A DNA stretch of 64,000 nt from Brotaphodocola sp003480315 (GTDB lineage: Bacteria; Bacillota; Clostridia; Lachnospirales; Lachnospiraceae). Each line of letters begins with the position of its first letter. The stretch's first letter is position 1. A program made the translations under genes and the position numbers. Location: NCBI RefSeq assembly GCF_964246085.1, contig NZ_CAXTPD010000015.1. One strand, 5' to 3'. The notes beneath the pieces were generated by a model. That model worked only from the letters and a program-made list of their open reading frames with translations, did no database searches and was not told where the DNA came from. This document shows, piece by piece, positions 1 to 7,499 of this stretch.

Positions 1-1
1 C

Positions 2-283
2 ATCATCAAATTCTGGGTACAGATTGATAAGGATACCCAGCTGGAACGCTTCACTGAGCGGCAGAATACCCCGGCGAAGCAGTGGAAGATCACAGAGGAG
101 GACTGGCGCAACCGCGACAAGTGGGATCAGTATGAGCAGGCTGTAAATGAGATGCTTGCCAAGACCAGCACCACCTACGCGCCGTGGCATATCCTCGAGT
201 CTGTAGACAAGAAATATGCCCGGATCAAGGCTCTGAGGATTGTGGTAGAGGAATTGAAAAAGGCATTAGAAAAGGAAGCATAA
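2..283 (+). CDS. Polyphosphate kinase 2 family protein, C-terminal part (partial)
   Basis: The frame is open from the window edge and gives the last 93 residues. They include QIDKDTQLERF, TPAKQWKITEEDWRNRDKW and TSTTYAPWHILES, which match the C-terminal part of PPK2-family enzymes (polyphosphate:AMP or polyphosphate:nucleotide phosphotransferases). The family moves phosphate between inorganic polyphosphate and nucleotides in the cytoplasm. The Walker-type catalytic half lies upstream of the window, so the PPK2 subclass and substrate cannot be decided here. The stop is 4 bases before the DUF3842 start, so the two genes are probably co-transcribed. Confidence 0.85.
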   Translation: MIKFWVQIDKDTQLERFTERQNTPAKQWKITEEDWRNRDKWDQYEQAVNEMLAKTSTTYAPWHILESVDKKYARIKALRIVVEELKKALEKEA

Positions 284-287
284 CATT

Positions 288-695
288 ATGAATATACTTG
301 TAATCGATGCGCAGGGCGGCGGCATTGGAAAACAGATCGTCAGCGCTTTAAAGAAACGTTACCCGGAGCAGTATATTACCGCAGTGGGAACCAACAGTCT
401 GGCCACATCGGCCATGTTAAAAGCCGGGGCAGATGTGGCGGCAACCGGAGAAAATCCGGTCATAGTATGCAGCCGCAAAGCCGATGTGATCGTCGGGCCG
501 GTGGGAATCGTCATTGCGGACGCGCTTCTTGGCGAGATCACGGCGGCTATGGCAACAGCCGTGGGCCGGAGCCAGGCCAAGCGCATTCTGGTTCCGGTGA
601 ACCACTGCGATAACTACATTGTGGGTGTGACGGATCTGAGTATGACGAAGCTGGTTGATGGCGTAGTGACGGAAGTGGGAAAACTGATTGGCTGA
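288..695 (+). CDS. DUF3842 family protein
   Basis: This 135-residue cytoplasmic protein begins MNILVIDAQGGGIGKQIV, a glycine-rich Rossmann-like nucleotide-binding start typical of DUF3842. The middle holds GADVAATGENPVIVCSRKADVIVGPVGIV and the C-terminal half LVPVNHCDNYIVGV, with a conserved-looking Cys. The family is common in Clostridia and has no established function. It follows the PPK2 gene by 4 bases and precedes the lar leader RNA, with a separate promoter in between, so it is probably not in the lar transcript. The family assignment is firm and the function is unknown. Confidence 0.8.
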   Translation: MNILVIDAQGGGIGKQIVSALKKRYPEQYITAVGTNSLATSAMLKAGADVAATGENPVIVCSRKADVIVGPVGIVIADALLGEITAAMATAVGRSQAKRILVPVNHCDNYIVGVTDLSMTKLVDGVVTEVGKLIG

Positions 696-703
696 TCAGG
701 TAC

Positions 704-732
704 TTGCTATGAAAAAAAGATTGTGCTATAAT
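704..732 (+). promoter_or_regulatory. Strong sigma-A promoter with extended -10, upstream of lar leader
   Basis: TTGCTA (704-709) and TATAAT (727-732) are separated by exactly 17 bases, and TGC directly precedes the -10, giving an extended -10 (TGnTATAAT). Transcription would start near 738-740. It directs the structured RNA and, by read-through, larEBC. Confidence 0.75.
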
Positions 733-737
733 TTCTC

Positions 738-928
738 TCGTAAATCGGGCAGCACGAAGCTGCCATGCAGAGGCTGAAGCTTCTGATTGGTAAAAGCAGT
801 AAGAAGAAATCTTGGATATAATATATAGATATCTGAATTTTGCAGGTGATGTGTCCGTATTTTAATTTAGAATGATGTATGCACAGGAAGGCATACGGCT
901 CTTTCAAGAAGGGCCGCATGCCTTTTTT
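738..928 (+). ncRNA. Structured leader RNA upstream of larEBC (riboswitch-like candidate)
   Basis: Between a strong promoter and an intrinsic terminator lies about 190 nt with no open frame. Two adjacent hairpins are visible: GGCAGC/GCTGCC (748-753 with 759-764, loop ACGAA) and CAGAGGC/GCTTCTG (768-774 with 779-785, loop TGAA). AATC (743-746) and GATT (785-788) could close them into a three-way junction. CCGTAT (855-860) can pair with ATACGG (893-898), which is part of the terminator's left arm, so a terminator/antiterminator switch is possible. I do not recognise a known riboswitch class. A free-standing small RNA is the alternative. Confidence 0.5.
890..928 (+). terminator. Intrinsic terminator of the lar leader
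   Basis: The arms GGCATACGGCTCTT and AAGGGCCGCATGCC are separated by a short loop and followed by TTTTTT (923-928). The hairpin lies about 110 bases before larE, so read-through would be needed to express the lar genes from the 704-732 promoter. Confidence 0.75.
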
Positions 929-933
929 GCTTC

Positions 934-965
934 ATAGGAAATTGCATTGCTCCGCAGGGATGCAC
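934..965 (+). repeat. Shortened copy of the multi-hairpin repeat seen at 24183-24313
   Basis: ATAGGAAATTGC (934-945) and GCTCCGCAGGGATGCAC (949-965) occur in the same order as ATAGGAAATTGC (24193-24204) and a near-identical GCTCCGC-AGGATGC word (24223-24241). Here the right half of the long hairpin and all the later hairpins are missing. A separate hairpin GCGGCA/TGCCGC follows at 982-1000, before the larE ribosome site. Confidence 0.45.
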
Positions 966-1039
966 ATTCTTATTTGTCCTGGCGGCATGCTGTTTGCCGC
1001 AGGCGGGATCAGTACTTTGAGAAGGAGAGAACTTAATTT

Positions 1040-1789
1040 ATGAATTTACAGGAATTTTTCAAAGAAAACCCGAAGGTCGCGCTGGCTTTTTCCGGCGGTG
1101 TGGATTCTTCTTATTTGCTTTACGCAGCCATGAAATACGGTGCGGATGTGAAAGCCTACTATGTAAAAGCACTGTTTCAGCCTCAGTTTGAGATGGATGA
1201 TGCCATGCGCCTGGCGGAGCAGTTAAAGGCACCGGTGCGGGTGCTCCGGGCAGATGTACTGTCTGACCCGGTTGTGGTTTCCAACCCGTCTAACCGCTGC
1301 TATTACTGCAAGAAAGTTATCTTCAACATGATCATGAAGGCGGCTGCGGAGGATGGCTATACGGTACTGCTTGACGGAACCAATGCCTCTGATGATGCAG
1401 GAGACCGTCCTGGCATGAAGGCATTGCAGGAGCTGCAGGTAAAATCTCCGCTGAGAGAATGCGGTCTTGTAAAATCCGAGATCCGCAGACTTTCCAAAGA
1501 AGGCGGGCTTTTTACCTGGGACAAGCCGTCATATGCATGTCTGGCCACCCGCATTCCGACCGGATGCGAGATTACGGCAGAAAAGCTTCAGAAGACGGAA
1601 GCAGCAGAGGATTTTCTGTTCTCCCTTGGATTCAGTGATTTCCGTGTGCGGATGATGCCGAACGGTGCAGCCCGCCTGCAATTGCCGGAAAACCAGCTTC
1701 CGCTTCTCATGGAAAAGCGGGCAGAGATTCTGAACGAGTTAAAGAAGCACTATCCGGCTGTGCTTCTGGATCTGGAGGTGCGCGGATGA
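1040..1789 (+). CDS. larE: LarE, ATP-dependent sacrificial sulfur transferase
   Basis: LarE activates the pyridinium biscarboxylate intermediate with ATP and installs the two sulfurs of the nickel-pincer nucleotide. The 249-residue protein has the PP-loop motif SGGVDSS at 18-24, the family signature SNPSNRCYYCKK at 81-92 and PSYACLATRIPTG at 163-175. Cysteines 87, 90 and 167 are candidates for the three-cysteine set of iron-sulfur-cluster LarE types, but Cys167 or Cys176 could instead be the sacrificial sulfur donor, and an alignment would decide. GAAGGAGAG lies ahead of the ATG. The stop overlaps the larB start by ATGA, so translation is probably coupled. Confidence 0.93.
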   Translation: MNLQEFFKENPKVALAFSGGVDSSYLLYAAMKYGADVKAYYVKALFQPQFEMDDAMRLAEQLKAPVRVLRADVLSDPVVVSNPSNRCYYCKKVIFNMIMKAAAEDGYTVLLDGTNASDDAGDRPGMKALQELQVKSPLRECGLVKSEIRRLSKEGGLFTWDKPSYACLATRIPTGCEITAEKLQKTEAAEDFLFSLGFSDFRVRMMPNGAARLQLPENQLPLLMEKRAEILNELKKHYPAVLLDLEVRG

Positions 1790-2553
1790 ACAGCGAGATC
1801 AGAAAAACACTGGAAGCAGTGAAGAGCGGCGAGCTTAGCGTGGATGACGCACTGCTCGCGATTAAGAAAGAGCCCTTTGAGGATATTGGTTACGCGAAGG
1901 TGGATCTGCATCGTGGGATCCGTCAGGGAGCGGCCGAGGTCATTTACGGAGCCGGAAAGACACCGGAGCAGATGGTGGGGATCATTGGCGCAATGCTGGA
2001 GCATGAGGTAAAGACGATCCTGCTCACCCGGCTGTCTGAGGAAAAGGCAGCTGAAATCCGGAAAACATATCCACAGATGGACTATCGGAAGGACGCGAGG
2101 ATTGGCACCATCGGTCAGTTCCCGGCAGCAGACGGTCTGGGGAAAATCGTGGTAGCAACAGCGGGAACCTCGGATATTCCGGTAGCGGAGGAAGCGGCAC
2201 TGACAGCCGAAGCCCACGGCAATGAGGTGGTGCGCTTGTATGATGTGGGAGTAGCCGGACTTCACCGGCTGTTGGCACACATGGATGAGATTATGAGTGC
2301 GTCTGTTATTATTGCCATTGCCGGAATGGAGGGCGCGCTGGCCAGTGTCATTGGAGGCCTGGCAGACTGTCCGGTCATTGCGGTGCCGACAAGCATCGGA
2401 TATGGGGCATCCTTTGGAGGCGTGTCCGCACTGTTATCCATGCTGAACTCCTGTGCCAGCGGAGTTTCGGTGGTGAATATTGATAATGGATTCGGAGCCG
2501 GATATCTGGCAAGCATGATCAATCACATGACAGGCGCAGAAAGTAAGAAGTGA
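1786..2553 (+). CDS. larB: LarB, pyridinium-3,5-biscarboxylic acid mononucleotide synthase
   Basis: LarB carboxylates and hydrolyses nicotinic acid adenine dinucleotide in the first step of NPN synthesis. The protein has 255 residues. An N-terminal helical part ends in YAKVDLHRGIRQGAAEVIYG, and an AIR-carboxylase (PurE)-like domain follows with AGTSDIPVAEEA near 126-137, ADCPVIAVPTSIGYGASFGG near 193-212 and NIDNGFGA near 231-238. Cys223, in NSCASG just before NIDNGFGA, is probably the counterpart of the catalytic cysteine (Cys221) of Lactobacillus LarB. The gene overlaps larE by 4 bases. Confidence 0.95.
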   Translation: MNSEIRKTLEAVKSGELSVDDALLAIKKEPFEDIGYAKVDLHRGIRQGAAEVIYGAGKTPEQMVGIIGAMLEHEVKTILLTRLSEEKAAEIRKTYPQMDYRKDARIGTIGQFPAADGLGKIVVATAGTSDIPVAEEAALTAEAHGNEVVRLYDVGVAGLHRLLAHMDEIMSASVIIAIAGMEGALASVIGGLADCPVIAVPTSIGYGASFGGVSALLSMLNSCASGVSVVNIDNGFGAGYLASMINHMTGAESKK

Positions 2554-2605
2554 AAAATTGAGAAAGTGTGACTGTACAGAACAGTCACGAAGAGGGGATT
2601 GCGAT

Positions 2606-3976
2606 ATGAAGACATTATATCTGGAATGTGGAATGGGCGCTGCAGGCGATATGCTGACTGCGGCTTTACTGGAACTGATGCCGGACCCGGAGGCAGCTGT
2701 GACAGAATTAAACGGCCTGGGGATTCCCGGTGTGCAGTTCAGCAAAGAAGCCGTAAGCAAGTGTGGAATCGGCGGAACTCATATGACCGTGAAGGTGCAT
2801 GGGGAGGAAGAGTCCGAGGAGATGTTCCATCACCATCATGAGCATCACGATCACTCACATGAACAGGAGCACGATCATGAAAGCGCGTGCCATGAGCATC
2901 ACGATCATCTCCATGAGCATGAAGATCACGAGCACACCCACGAGCACACCCACGAGCACACCCACGAGCACACCCACGAGCACACCCACGAGCATACCCA
3001 TGAACACACCCACGAGCACGGTGATGATGGTCACACGCATCATCATCACAGCAGTCTCCTTGACATTGAGCATATCGTCGGTGGTCATCTGAACATTCCG
3101 GATCAGGTGAAGCAGGATGTGATGGCAGTTTACGGCCTGATTGCGGAGGCGGAGAGCCATGCCCACGGTGTTCCGGTTACGGAGATCCATTTCCACGAGG
3201 TGGGAACCATGGATGCCATTGCGGATATCACGGCAGTCTGCCTGCTGATGAACAAGATTGCTCCGGATCAGGTGATCGTTTCCCCGGTTCATGTGGGAAG
3301 CGGTCATGTGCACTGTGCTCACGGCATTCTGCCGGTTCCGGCTCCGGCCACTGCTTATATTTTAAATGGTGTGCCGATGTACGGCGGCGCAGTGAAGGGC
3401 GAACTCTGTACCCCGACCGGCGCAGCGCTGTTAAAGCATTTTGCCACCCGTTTTGGTGATATGCCGGTGATGCGGACCGAGGCGATCGGTTATGGCATGG
3501 GCAAGAAGGACTTTGAGCAGGCAAACTGCATCCGTGCAATGCTGGGTGAGACGGAGGATGCCGGAGACAGTGTACTGCAGTTAGAGTGCAACGTGGATGA
3601 TATGACGGCAGAGGAGCTTGGGTTTGCCATGGAAACGATTCTGGAAGCCGGTGCGCTGGAGGTTTACACCGTTGCGGCGGGCATGAAGAAATCAAGACCG
3701 GGCACACTCTTGAGCGTCCTGTGTCATGAGGCGGAAAAAGAGAAACTGGTGCGCGTGATCTTCCAGAACACTACCACCATCGGCGTGCGGGAGCACGCTT
3801 GCAGCCGCTACACCCTAAAGCGCAGCTTTGAGACCGTGCAGACTCCGTACGGAGAGGTACAGAAAAAGATTTCCTCTGGTTATGGCGTGACCCGGGAGAA
3901 ATATGAGTATGAGGATCTGGCGCGGATTGCCAGAGAGCAGGGCCTGTCCCTGGCAGAGGTGCGCAAAGGTATCTGA
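2606..3976 (+). CDS. larC: LarC, CTP-dependent nickel insertase of NPN cofactor synthesis
   Basis: LarC inserts nickel into the dithio-pyridinium nucleotide, using CTP. I place the start at the ATG at 2606 (MKTLYLECGMGAAGDMLTAA), preceded by AGAGGGG at suitable spacing. An upstream in-frame TTG at 2558 adds 16 residues unlike the family. The protein is about 456 residues and is read in one frame, whereas Lactobacillus plantarum joins LarC1 and LarC2 by programmed frameshifting. A very long histidine-rich stretch (about residues 74-151) contains repeated HTHE units. The C-terminal half has LECNVDDMTAEELGFAME and AAGMKKSRPGTLLSVL, typical of the catalytic part. It ends the lar operon. Confidence 0.94.
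   Translation: MKTLYLECGMGAAGDMLTAALLELMPDPEAAVTELNGLGIPGVQFSKEAVSKCGIGGTHMTVKVHGEEESEEMFHHHHEHHDHSHEQEHDHESACHEHHDHLHEHEDHEHTHEHTHEHTHEHTHEHTHEHTHEHTHEHGDDGHTHHHHSSLLDIEHIVGGHLNIPDQVKQDVMAVYGLIAEAESHAHGVPVTEIHFHEVGTMDAIADITAVCLLMNKIAPDQVIVSPVHVGSGHVHCAHGILPVPAPATAYILNGVPMYGGAVKGELCTPTGAALLKHFATRFGDMPVMRTEAIGYGMGKKDFEQANCIRAMLGETEDAGDSVLQLECNVDDMTAEELGFAMETILEAGALEVYTVAAGMKKSRPGTLLSVLCHEAEKEKLVRVIFQNTTTIGVREHACSRYTLKRSFETVQTPYGEVQKKISSGYGVTREKYEYEDLARIAREQGLSLAEVRKGI
2927..3018 (+). repeat. 12-bp tandem repeat encoding HEHT units in LarC
   Basis: About 7.7 copies of CACGAGCACACC (with CACGAGCATACC and CATGAACACACC variants) run head to tail inside larC. Each copy encodes His-Glu-His-Thr. Copy-number change by slippage would stay in frame because the unit is 12 bases. 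Confidence 0.9.
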
Positions 3977-4101
3977 TATAAAACGAGGCTGTGTGCGCAG
4001 CAGCACAGAAACAAAAAGTGGCAGCAATGTGGATGGGAAGCTGATGAACAGTTAAACAGCTGAACAGAAAAAACTGCCGCGGGAATGGGAGAATTTGAGA
4101 G

Positions 4102-4905
4102 GTGCAGGAACATAATAATCAGGATACGATATTGGATGCCCTTACGTCTTACTGGACGGACCGGGCAGAGAGTTACAGTGCGCAGAACATTGCAGAGATG
4201 AATGACTGGCGCAGGGAGGCATGGAGAAAGCTGATTCTCTCCCACGCGCCGCAGAAAGAAGTGCTGCGGGTGCTGGATATTGGCGCCGGTCCGGGATTTT
4301 TTGCCATCAATCTGGCGTTGGCCGGGCATGAGGTAACTGCAGTCGATGTGACGGAGGAGATGCTGCAGTACGCGAAAAGCAATGCGGAAAGTTATGGGGC
4401 AAGGGTGGATTTTGTTCTTCACCGGGGCGAGTTTCTTCCGTTTAAGGATGGAAGCTTTGACCTGATCGTCAGCCGAAACGTCATCTGGAATCTGGAGTAT
4501 CCGGAGCAGGCCCTAGAGGAATGGGAGAGAGTCCTTGCGTCGGGCGGACGCATGATATATTTTGATGCCAATTGGTATTTGTATCTTTATGATGAGGAAC
4601 TTCGCGCCCGGAAGAAAGCCGCGGAGGCGGCCTTCCGCGCAAAATACCCGGTTCACAATTATGCAGGAAATATGTCAAAGGCACGGGTGCTGGAACTGGA
4701 GCAGACCGCTTATGCGCTTCCACTTTCGAAAGAAAAACGCCCTGAGTGGGATAAAAAGGTGTTAGAAAAACTAGGTATGCGGATGGTTGAGGTCATTGAG
4801 GACATTGGCCCTGGCGTGCAGGATCCGCTGGACTGGGAGCGGGACAGTCTGAATCATACCTTTATGATCTGTGCGGAAAAGCCGGTAACGGCTGATCAGG
4901 GATGA
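4102..4905 (+). CDS. Class I SAM-dependent methyltransferase (first of a pair)
   Basis: This 267-residue cytoplasmic methyltransferase has motif I VLDIGAGPGFFAI (58-70), an acidic strand-2 end (VTAVDVTEEML) and FDLIVSRNVIWNLEYPEQAL, then GGRMIYFDANWYLYLYDEEL. It shares SRNV and FDANW with the methyltransferase at 9966. The start is GTG at 4102, with GGGAGA about 10 bases upstream. It begins a close-packed run with the nickel/peptide-type ABC transporter genes. The methyl acceptor is unknown. Its position suggests a role with the imported ligand, such as a small metal chelator, but nothing in the sequence fixes this. Confidence 0.8.
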   Translation: MQEHNNQDTILDALTSYWTDRAESYSAQNIAEMNDWRREAWRKLILSHAPQKEVLRVLDIGAGPGFFAINLALAGHEVTAVDVTEEMLQYAKSNAESYGARVDFVLHRGEFLPFKDGSFDLIVSRNVIWNLEYPEQALEEWERVLASGGRMIYFDANWYLYLYDEELRARKKAAEAAFRAKYPVHNYAGNMSKARVLELEQTAYALPLSKEKRPEWDKKVLEKLGMRMVEVIEDIGPGVQDPLDWERDSLNHTFMICAEKPVTADQG

Positions 4906-4920
4906 AAGAGGTAACGAAAA

Positions 4921-5862
4921 TTGAAAAAATATATAGGAAAGCGGCTGTTGCAGCTGATTCCGGTGTTGTTTGGCATCACTTTTTTGTCCTTTGCCATGAT
5001 GCGTGCGGCAGGCAGTGATGCCGTGATGGAACTCTATGGAGACAAGGGCGCGGTTGCTCAGGAAATCATCGATGCCAGAAGAGCGGAGCTGGGGCTGGAC
5101 CAGCCGTTTTTCACCCAGTATCTGGCCTGGCTTCGTGGAATATTGACCGGGGATATGGGAATCAGCTATGTTTCGGGAAAAAATGTGTTTGATACCTTTG
5201 TTTCGAAACTGCCTGCAACCCTGTTGTTAACGGCGTTATCTATGGGCGCAACGGTTGTACTCTCGATTCCATTGGGGGTTCTGGCTGCGGTGCGCCATGA
5301 TAAGTCTACAGATTATTTTTTGCGCTTTTTCAGCTTTGCGGGCAATTCTATGCCAAATTTTTTTGTGGCTTTGCTTTTGACGCAGTTGTTTTCTATTCAC
5401 TGGAAGCTGTTCTCGGTTATTTCCGGCGGAAATACCGTGCAAAGCGCGCTGCTTCCAACGCTGACACTGGCCATTGCCATGTCTGCCAAATATATGAGGC
5501 AGGTGCGCGCAGCGGTTCTGGAAGAACTGAACAAGGATTATGTCATGGGAGCCAGCGCAAGGGGCATCCGGCCTGGCGTGATTCTCTGGAAGAGTGTATT
5601 GAAATCTTCGATGCTGACAATTATTACTCTGATGGCTCTGTCCATTGGCAGTCTGTTGGGCGGAACCGCGATCATCGAAAGTATTTTTATGTGGGACGGT
5701 GTAGGGAAACTGGCAGTCGATTCGATTACCATGAGGGATTATCCGATGATCCAGGCCTATGTTGTCTGGATGGCGGTGATTTATGTGTTGGTAAATCTGC
5801 TCAGTGACCTTCTTTATCATGCACTGGATCCCAGAATTCGTCTGGGGGTGAGGGAAGAATGA
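4921..5862 (+). CDS. ABC transporter permease, NikB/DppB-type
   Basis: This 313-residue membrane protein starts KKYIGKRLLQLIPVLFGITFLSF, the usual first helix of the NikB/DppB/OppB family, and carries the family's EAA-type cytoplasmic loop near DYVMGASARGIRPGVILWKSVLKSS. About six membrane segments are visible, and the tail is LLYHALDPRIRLG. It forms the channel with the next permease. The start is TTG at 4921 with AGAGG upstream. The context (lar genes, methyltransferases) favours nickel or a nickel chelate over peptide, but the family fold alone does not separate these. Confidence 0.85.
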   Translation: MKKYIGKRLLQLIPVLFGITFLSFAMMRAAGSDAVMELYGDKGAVAQEIIDARRAELGLDQPFFTQYLAWLRGILTGDMGISYVSGKNVFDTFVSKLPATLLLTALSMGATVVLSIPLGVLAAVRHDKSTDYFLRFFSFAGNSMPNFFVALLLTQLFSIHWKLFSVISGGNTVQSALLPTLTLAIAMSAKYMRQVRAAVLEELNKDYVMGASARGIRPGVILWKSVLKSSMLTIITLMALSIGSLLGGTAIIESIFMWDGVGKLAVDSITMRDYPMIQAYVVWMAVIYVLVNLLSDLLYHALDPRIRLGVREE

Positions 5863-6713
5863 ACAATGTGACCGTTCGAATTCAGAAAAAATACCGTGAC
5901 AGCGTACGGATGCGCCTGTTTGTGTTCGGAACCCTGGCAGGGCTTCTGGTGATTGCTTCCGCTTTTTCCCGGTATCTTACCCCATATGATCCCTATTTAC
6001 AGGATTTAAGTATTGCCAAGGCAGCACCCAGTGCTCTTCATCTTCTGGGAACGGACCGCTATGGGAGAGACATGCTTTCCCGGGTGATAGCCGGAAGCAG
6101 AGCCAGTGTGTTTTCCACGCTGCTGTTGGTTGCAGTGATTACTGTTACAGGTACAGCCGTGGGCATTCTCTGTGGCTGGCGCGGCGGTTTTACAGATACT
6201 TTTTTCATGAGGATTTCCGACATTTTTCTTGCCTTTCCGGGTCTGGTGTTTGCTCTGGCTGTAGCAGGCAGCTTTGGCGGCGGATTGCATAACGCGATCG
6301 TTGCCCTGGCTGCCATTTCCTGGCCTAAGTACGCGCGGATTGCCCGCAGCCAGACCCTTGCCCGGAAAGAAACGGTATGGATGCGGGCGGTAAAGCTTTC
6401 CGGCAGCGGGACGTTCAGGATTATTCTGAAACATCTTCTGCCGAATATCATGGGGCCGGTGCTGGTGACTTCCATGCTGGATATCGGAACCATGATGATG
6501 GAACTGGCGGCGCTGAGTTTTCTGGGACTGGGGGCCAAACCTCCGGTTCCGGAATGGGGCAGCATGATGAGTGACACGCGAAGCCTTATGACCATATCTC
6601 CCTGGATTACTTTTTCACCGGGAATCGCGATTTTTCTTTCTGTTATGATTTTTAATCTTCTGGGTGATACGATCCGGGACTACGCGGACCCAAAGAGCCG
6701 GGGAGGAAACTAA
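5859..6713 (+). CDS. ABC transporter permease, NikC/DppC-type
   Basis: This 284-residue permease has the DppC/NikC hallmarks LTPYDPYLQD and HLLGTDRYGRDMLSRVIAGSR, and the coupling loop near MRAVKLSGSGTFRIILKHLLPN. It ends GDTIRDYADPKSR. It overlaps the preceding permease gene by ATGA (5859-5862), and its own stop overlaps the next ATG (TAATG), indicating tight translational coupling. The GTDRYGRD box is shared by nickel and oligopeptide systems. Confidence 0.86.
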   Translation: MNNVTVRIQKKYRDSVRMRLFVFGTLAGLLVIASAFSRYLTPYDPYLQDLSIAKAAPSALHLLGTDRYGRDMLSRVIAGSRASVFSTLLLVAVITVTGTAVGILCGWRGGFTDTFFMRISDIFLAFPGLVFALAVAGSFGGGLHNAIVALAAISWPKYARIARSQTLARKETVWMRAVKLSGSGTFRIILKHLLPNIMGPVLVTSMLDIGTMMMELAALSFLGLGAKPPVPEWGSMMSDTRSLMTISPWITFSPGIAIFLSVMIFNLLGDTIRDYADPKSRGGN

Positions 6714-7498
6714 TGGTGGAACATTTATTAAGATACGATCAGGTGGATATATCCTACCGGGGAGAGCTGGCGGTAAAGCAGGTAAGCTTTGCCGTTGATC
6801 CGGGAGAAATCCTCGGAATTGTAGGAGAAAGCGGCAGTGGAAAATCTACGCTGATTAAGGCTGCTATGGGGCTGCTGAGCCAGGAGGGAGTGGTTACCCG
6901 GGGCGATATCTGGTATCGGGGGAAAAATATCACAGATTTACCGGGGAAAGACCGCCGGAGACTAAACGGGCCGGAGCTTGGCTATATTTTTCAAAACGCG
7001 GGCAGCTCCTTTTGCCCGATTCGCACGGTGGGAGTCCAGTTATACGAAACGATGAGGGAACACAGCCGGATATCGAAAAAAGAATTTCAGGACAGGGCAC
7101 TGGAACTGCTGGCAAAGCTTGGCTTTTCGGATGGCATGAGAATCCTGAAAAGCTATCCATTCGAGCTTTCCGGCGGTATGCAGCAAAGGGCAGGAATTGC
7201 CGCAGCGATGCTTTTAAATCCTCAGGTCCTTTTGGCGGATGAGCCGACTTCGGCGCTGGATGTTTCGGTACAGAAGCAGGTGGTAGAGGAGATGCTGATG
7301 GTGCGCAGAAGCTTTGGCACCGCTATTGTCCTGGTGTCCCACAATCTTGGTGTCATCGAAGCCATGGCAGACCGGGTCCTGGTGATGAAAAATGGAGAGA
7401 CCGTGGAATACGGAGAAACCGGGAAGATTCTGACAGATCCGCAGACAAAGTACACAAAGGAACTGCTGGCAGCCGTTCCGCGGTTAAGGAGGAAGTAG
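6713..7498 (+). CDS. ABC transporter ATPase, NikD/DppD-type
   Basis: This 261-residue ATP-binding subunit has Walker A GESGSGKST, the signature LSGGMQQRAGIAAAML, Walker B LLADEPTSALD and the H-loop VSHNLGV. It lacks the long cysteine-containing C-terminal extension of many DppD/OppD proteins, as NikD-like subunits often do. It pairs with the next ATPase to energise import. The start codon overlaps the preceding stop. Confidence 0.87.
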   Translation: MVEHLLRYDQVDISYRGELAVKQVSFAVDPGEILGIVGESGSGKSTLIKAAMGLLSQEGVVTRGDIWYRGKNITDLPGKDRRRLNGPELGYIFQNAGSSFCPIRTVGVQLYETMREHSRISKKEFQDRALELLAKLGFSDGMRILKSYPFELSGGMQQRAGIAAAMLLNPQVLLADEPTSALDVSVQKQVVEEMLMVRRSFGTAIVLVSHNLGVIEAMADRVLVMKNGETVEYGETGKILTDPQTKYTKELLAAVPRLRRK

Positions 7499-7499
7499 G

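Noticed and set aside
748..785. Guanidine-II (mini-ykkC) riboswitch
   Set aside because: The first loop starts ACGA but has five bases, and the second loop (TGAA) does not fit the ACGR rule.
2927..3018. CRISPR-like short tandem repeat
   Set aside because: Repeats are contiguous without spacers, and they are in frame inside larC.
2855..3322. Minus-strand frame with VGVL repeats opposite larC
   Set aside because: It is the shadow of the HEHT-coding repeat; larC is a clear family member on the plus strand.
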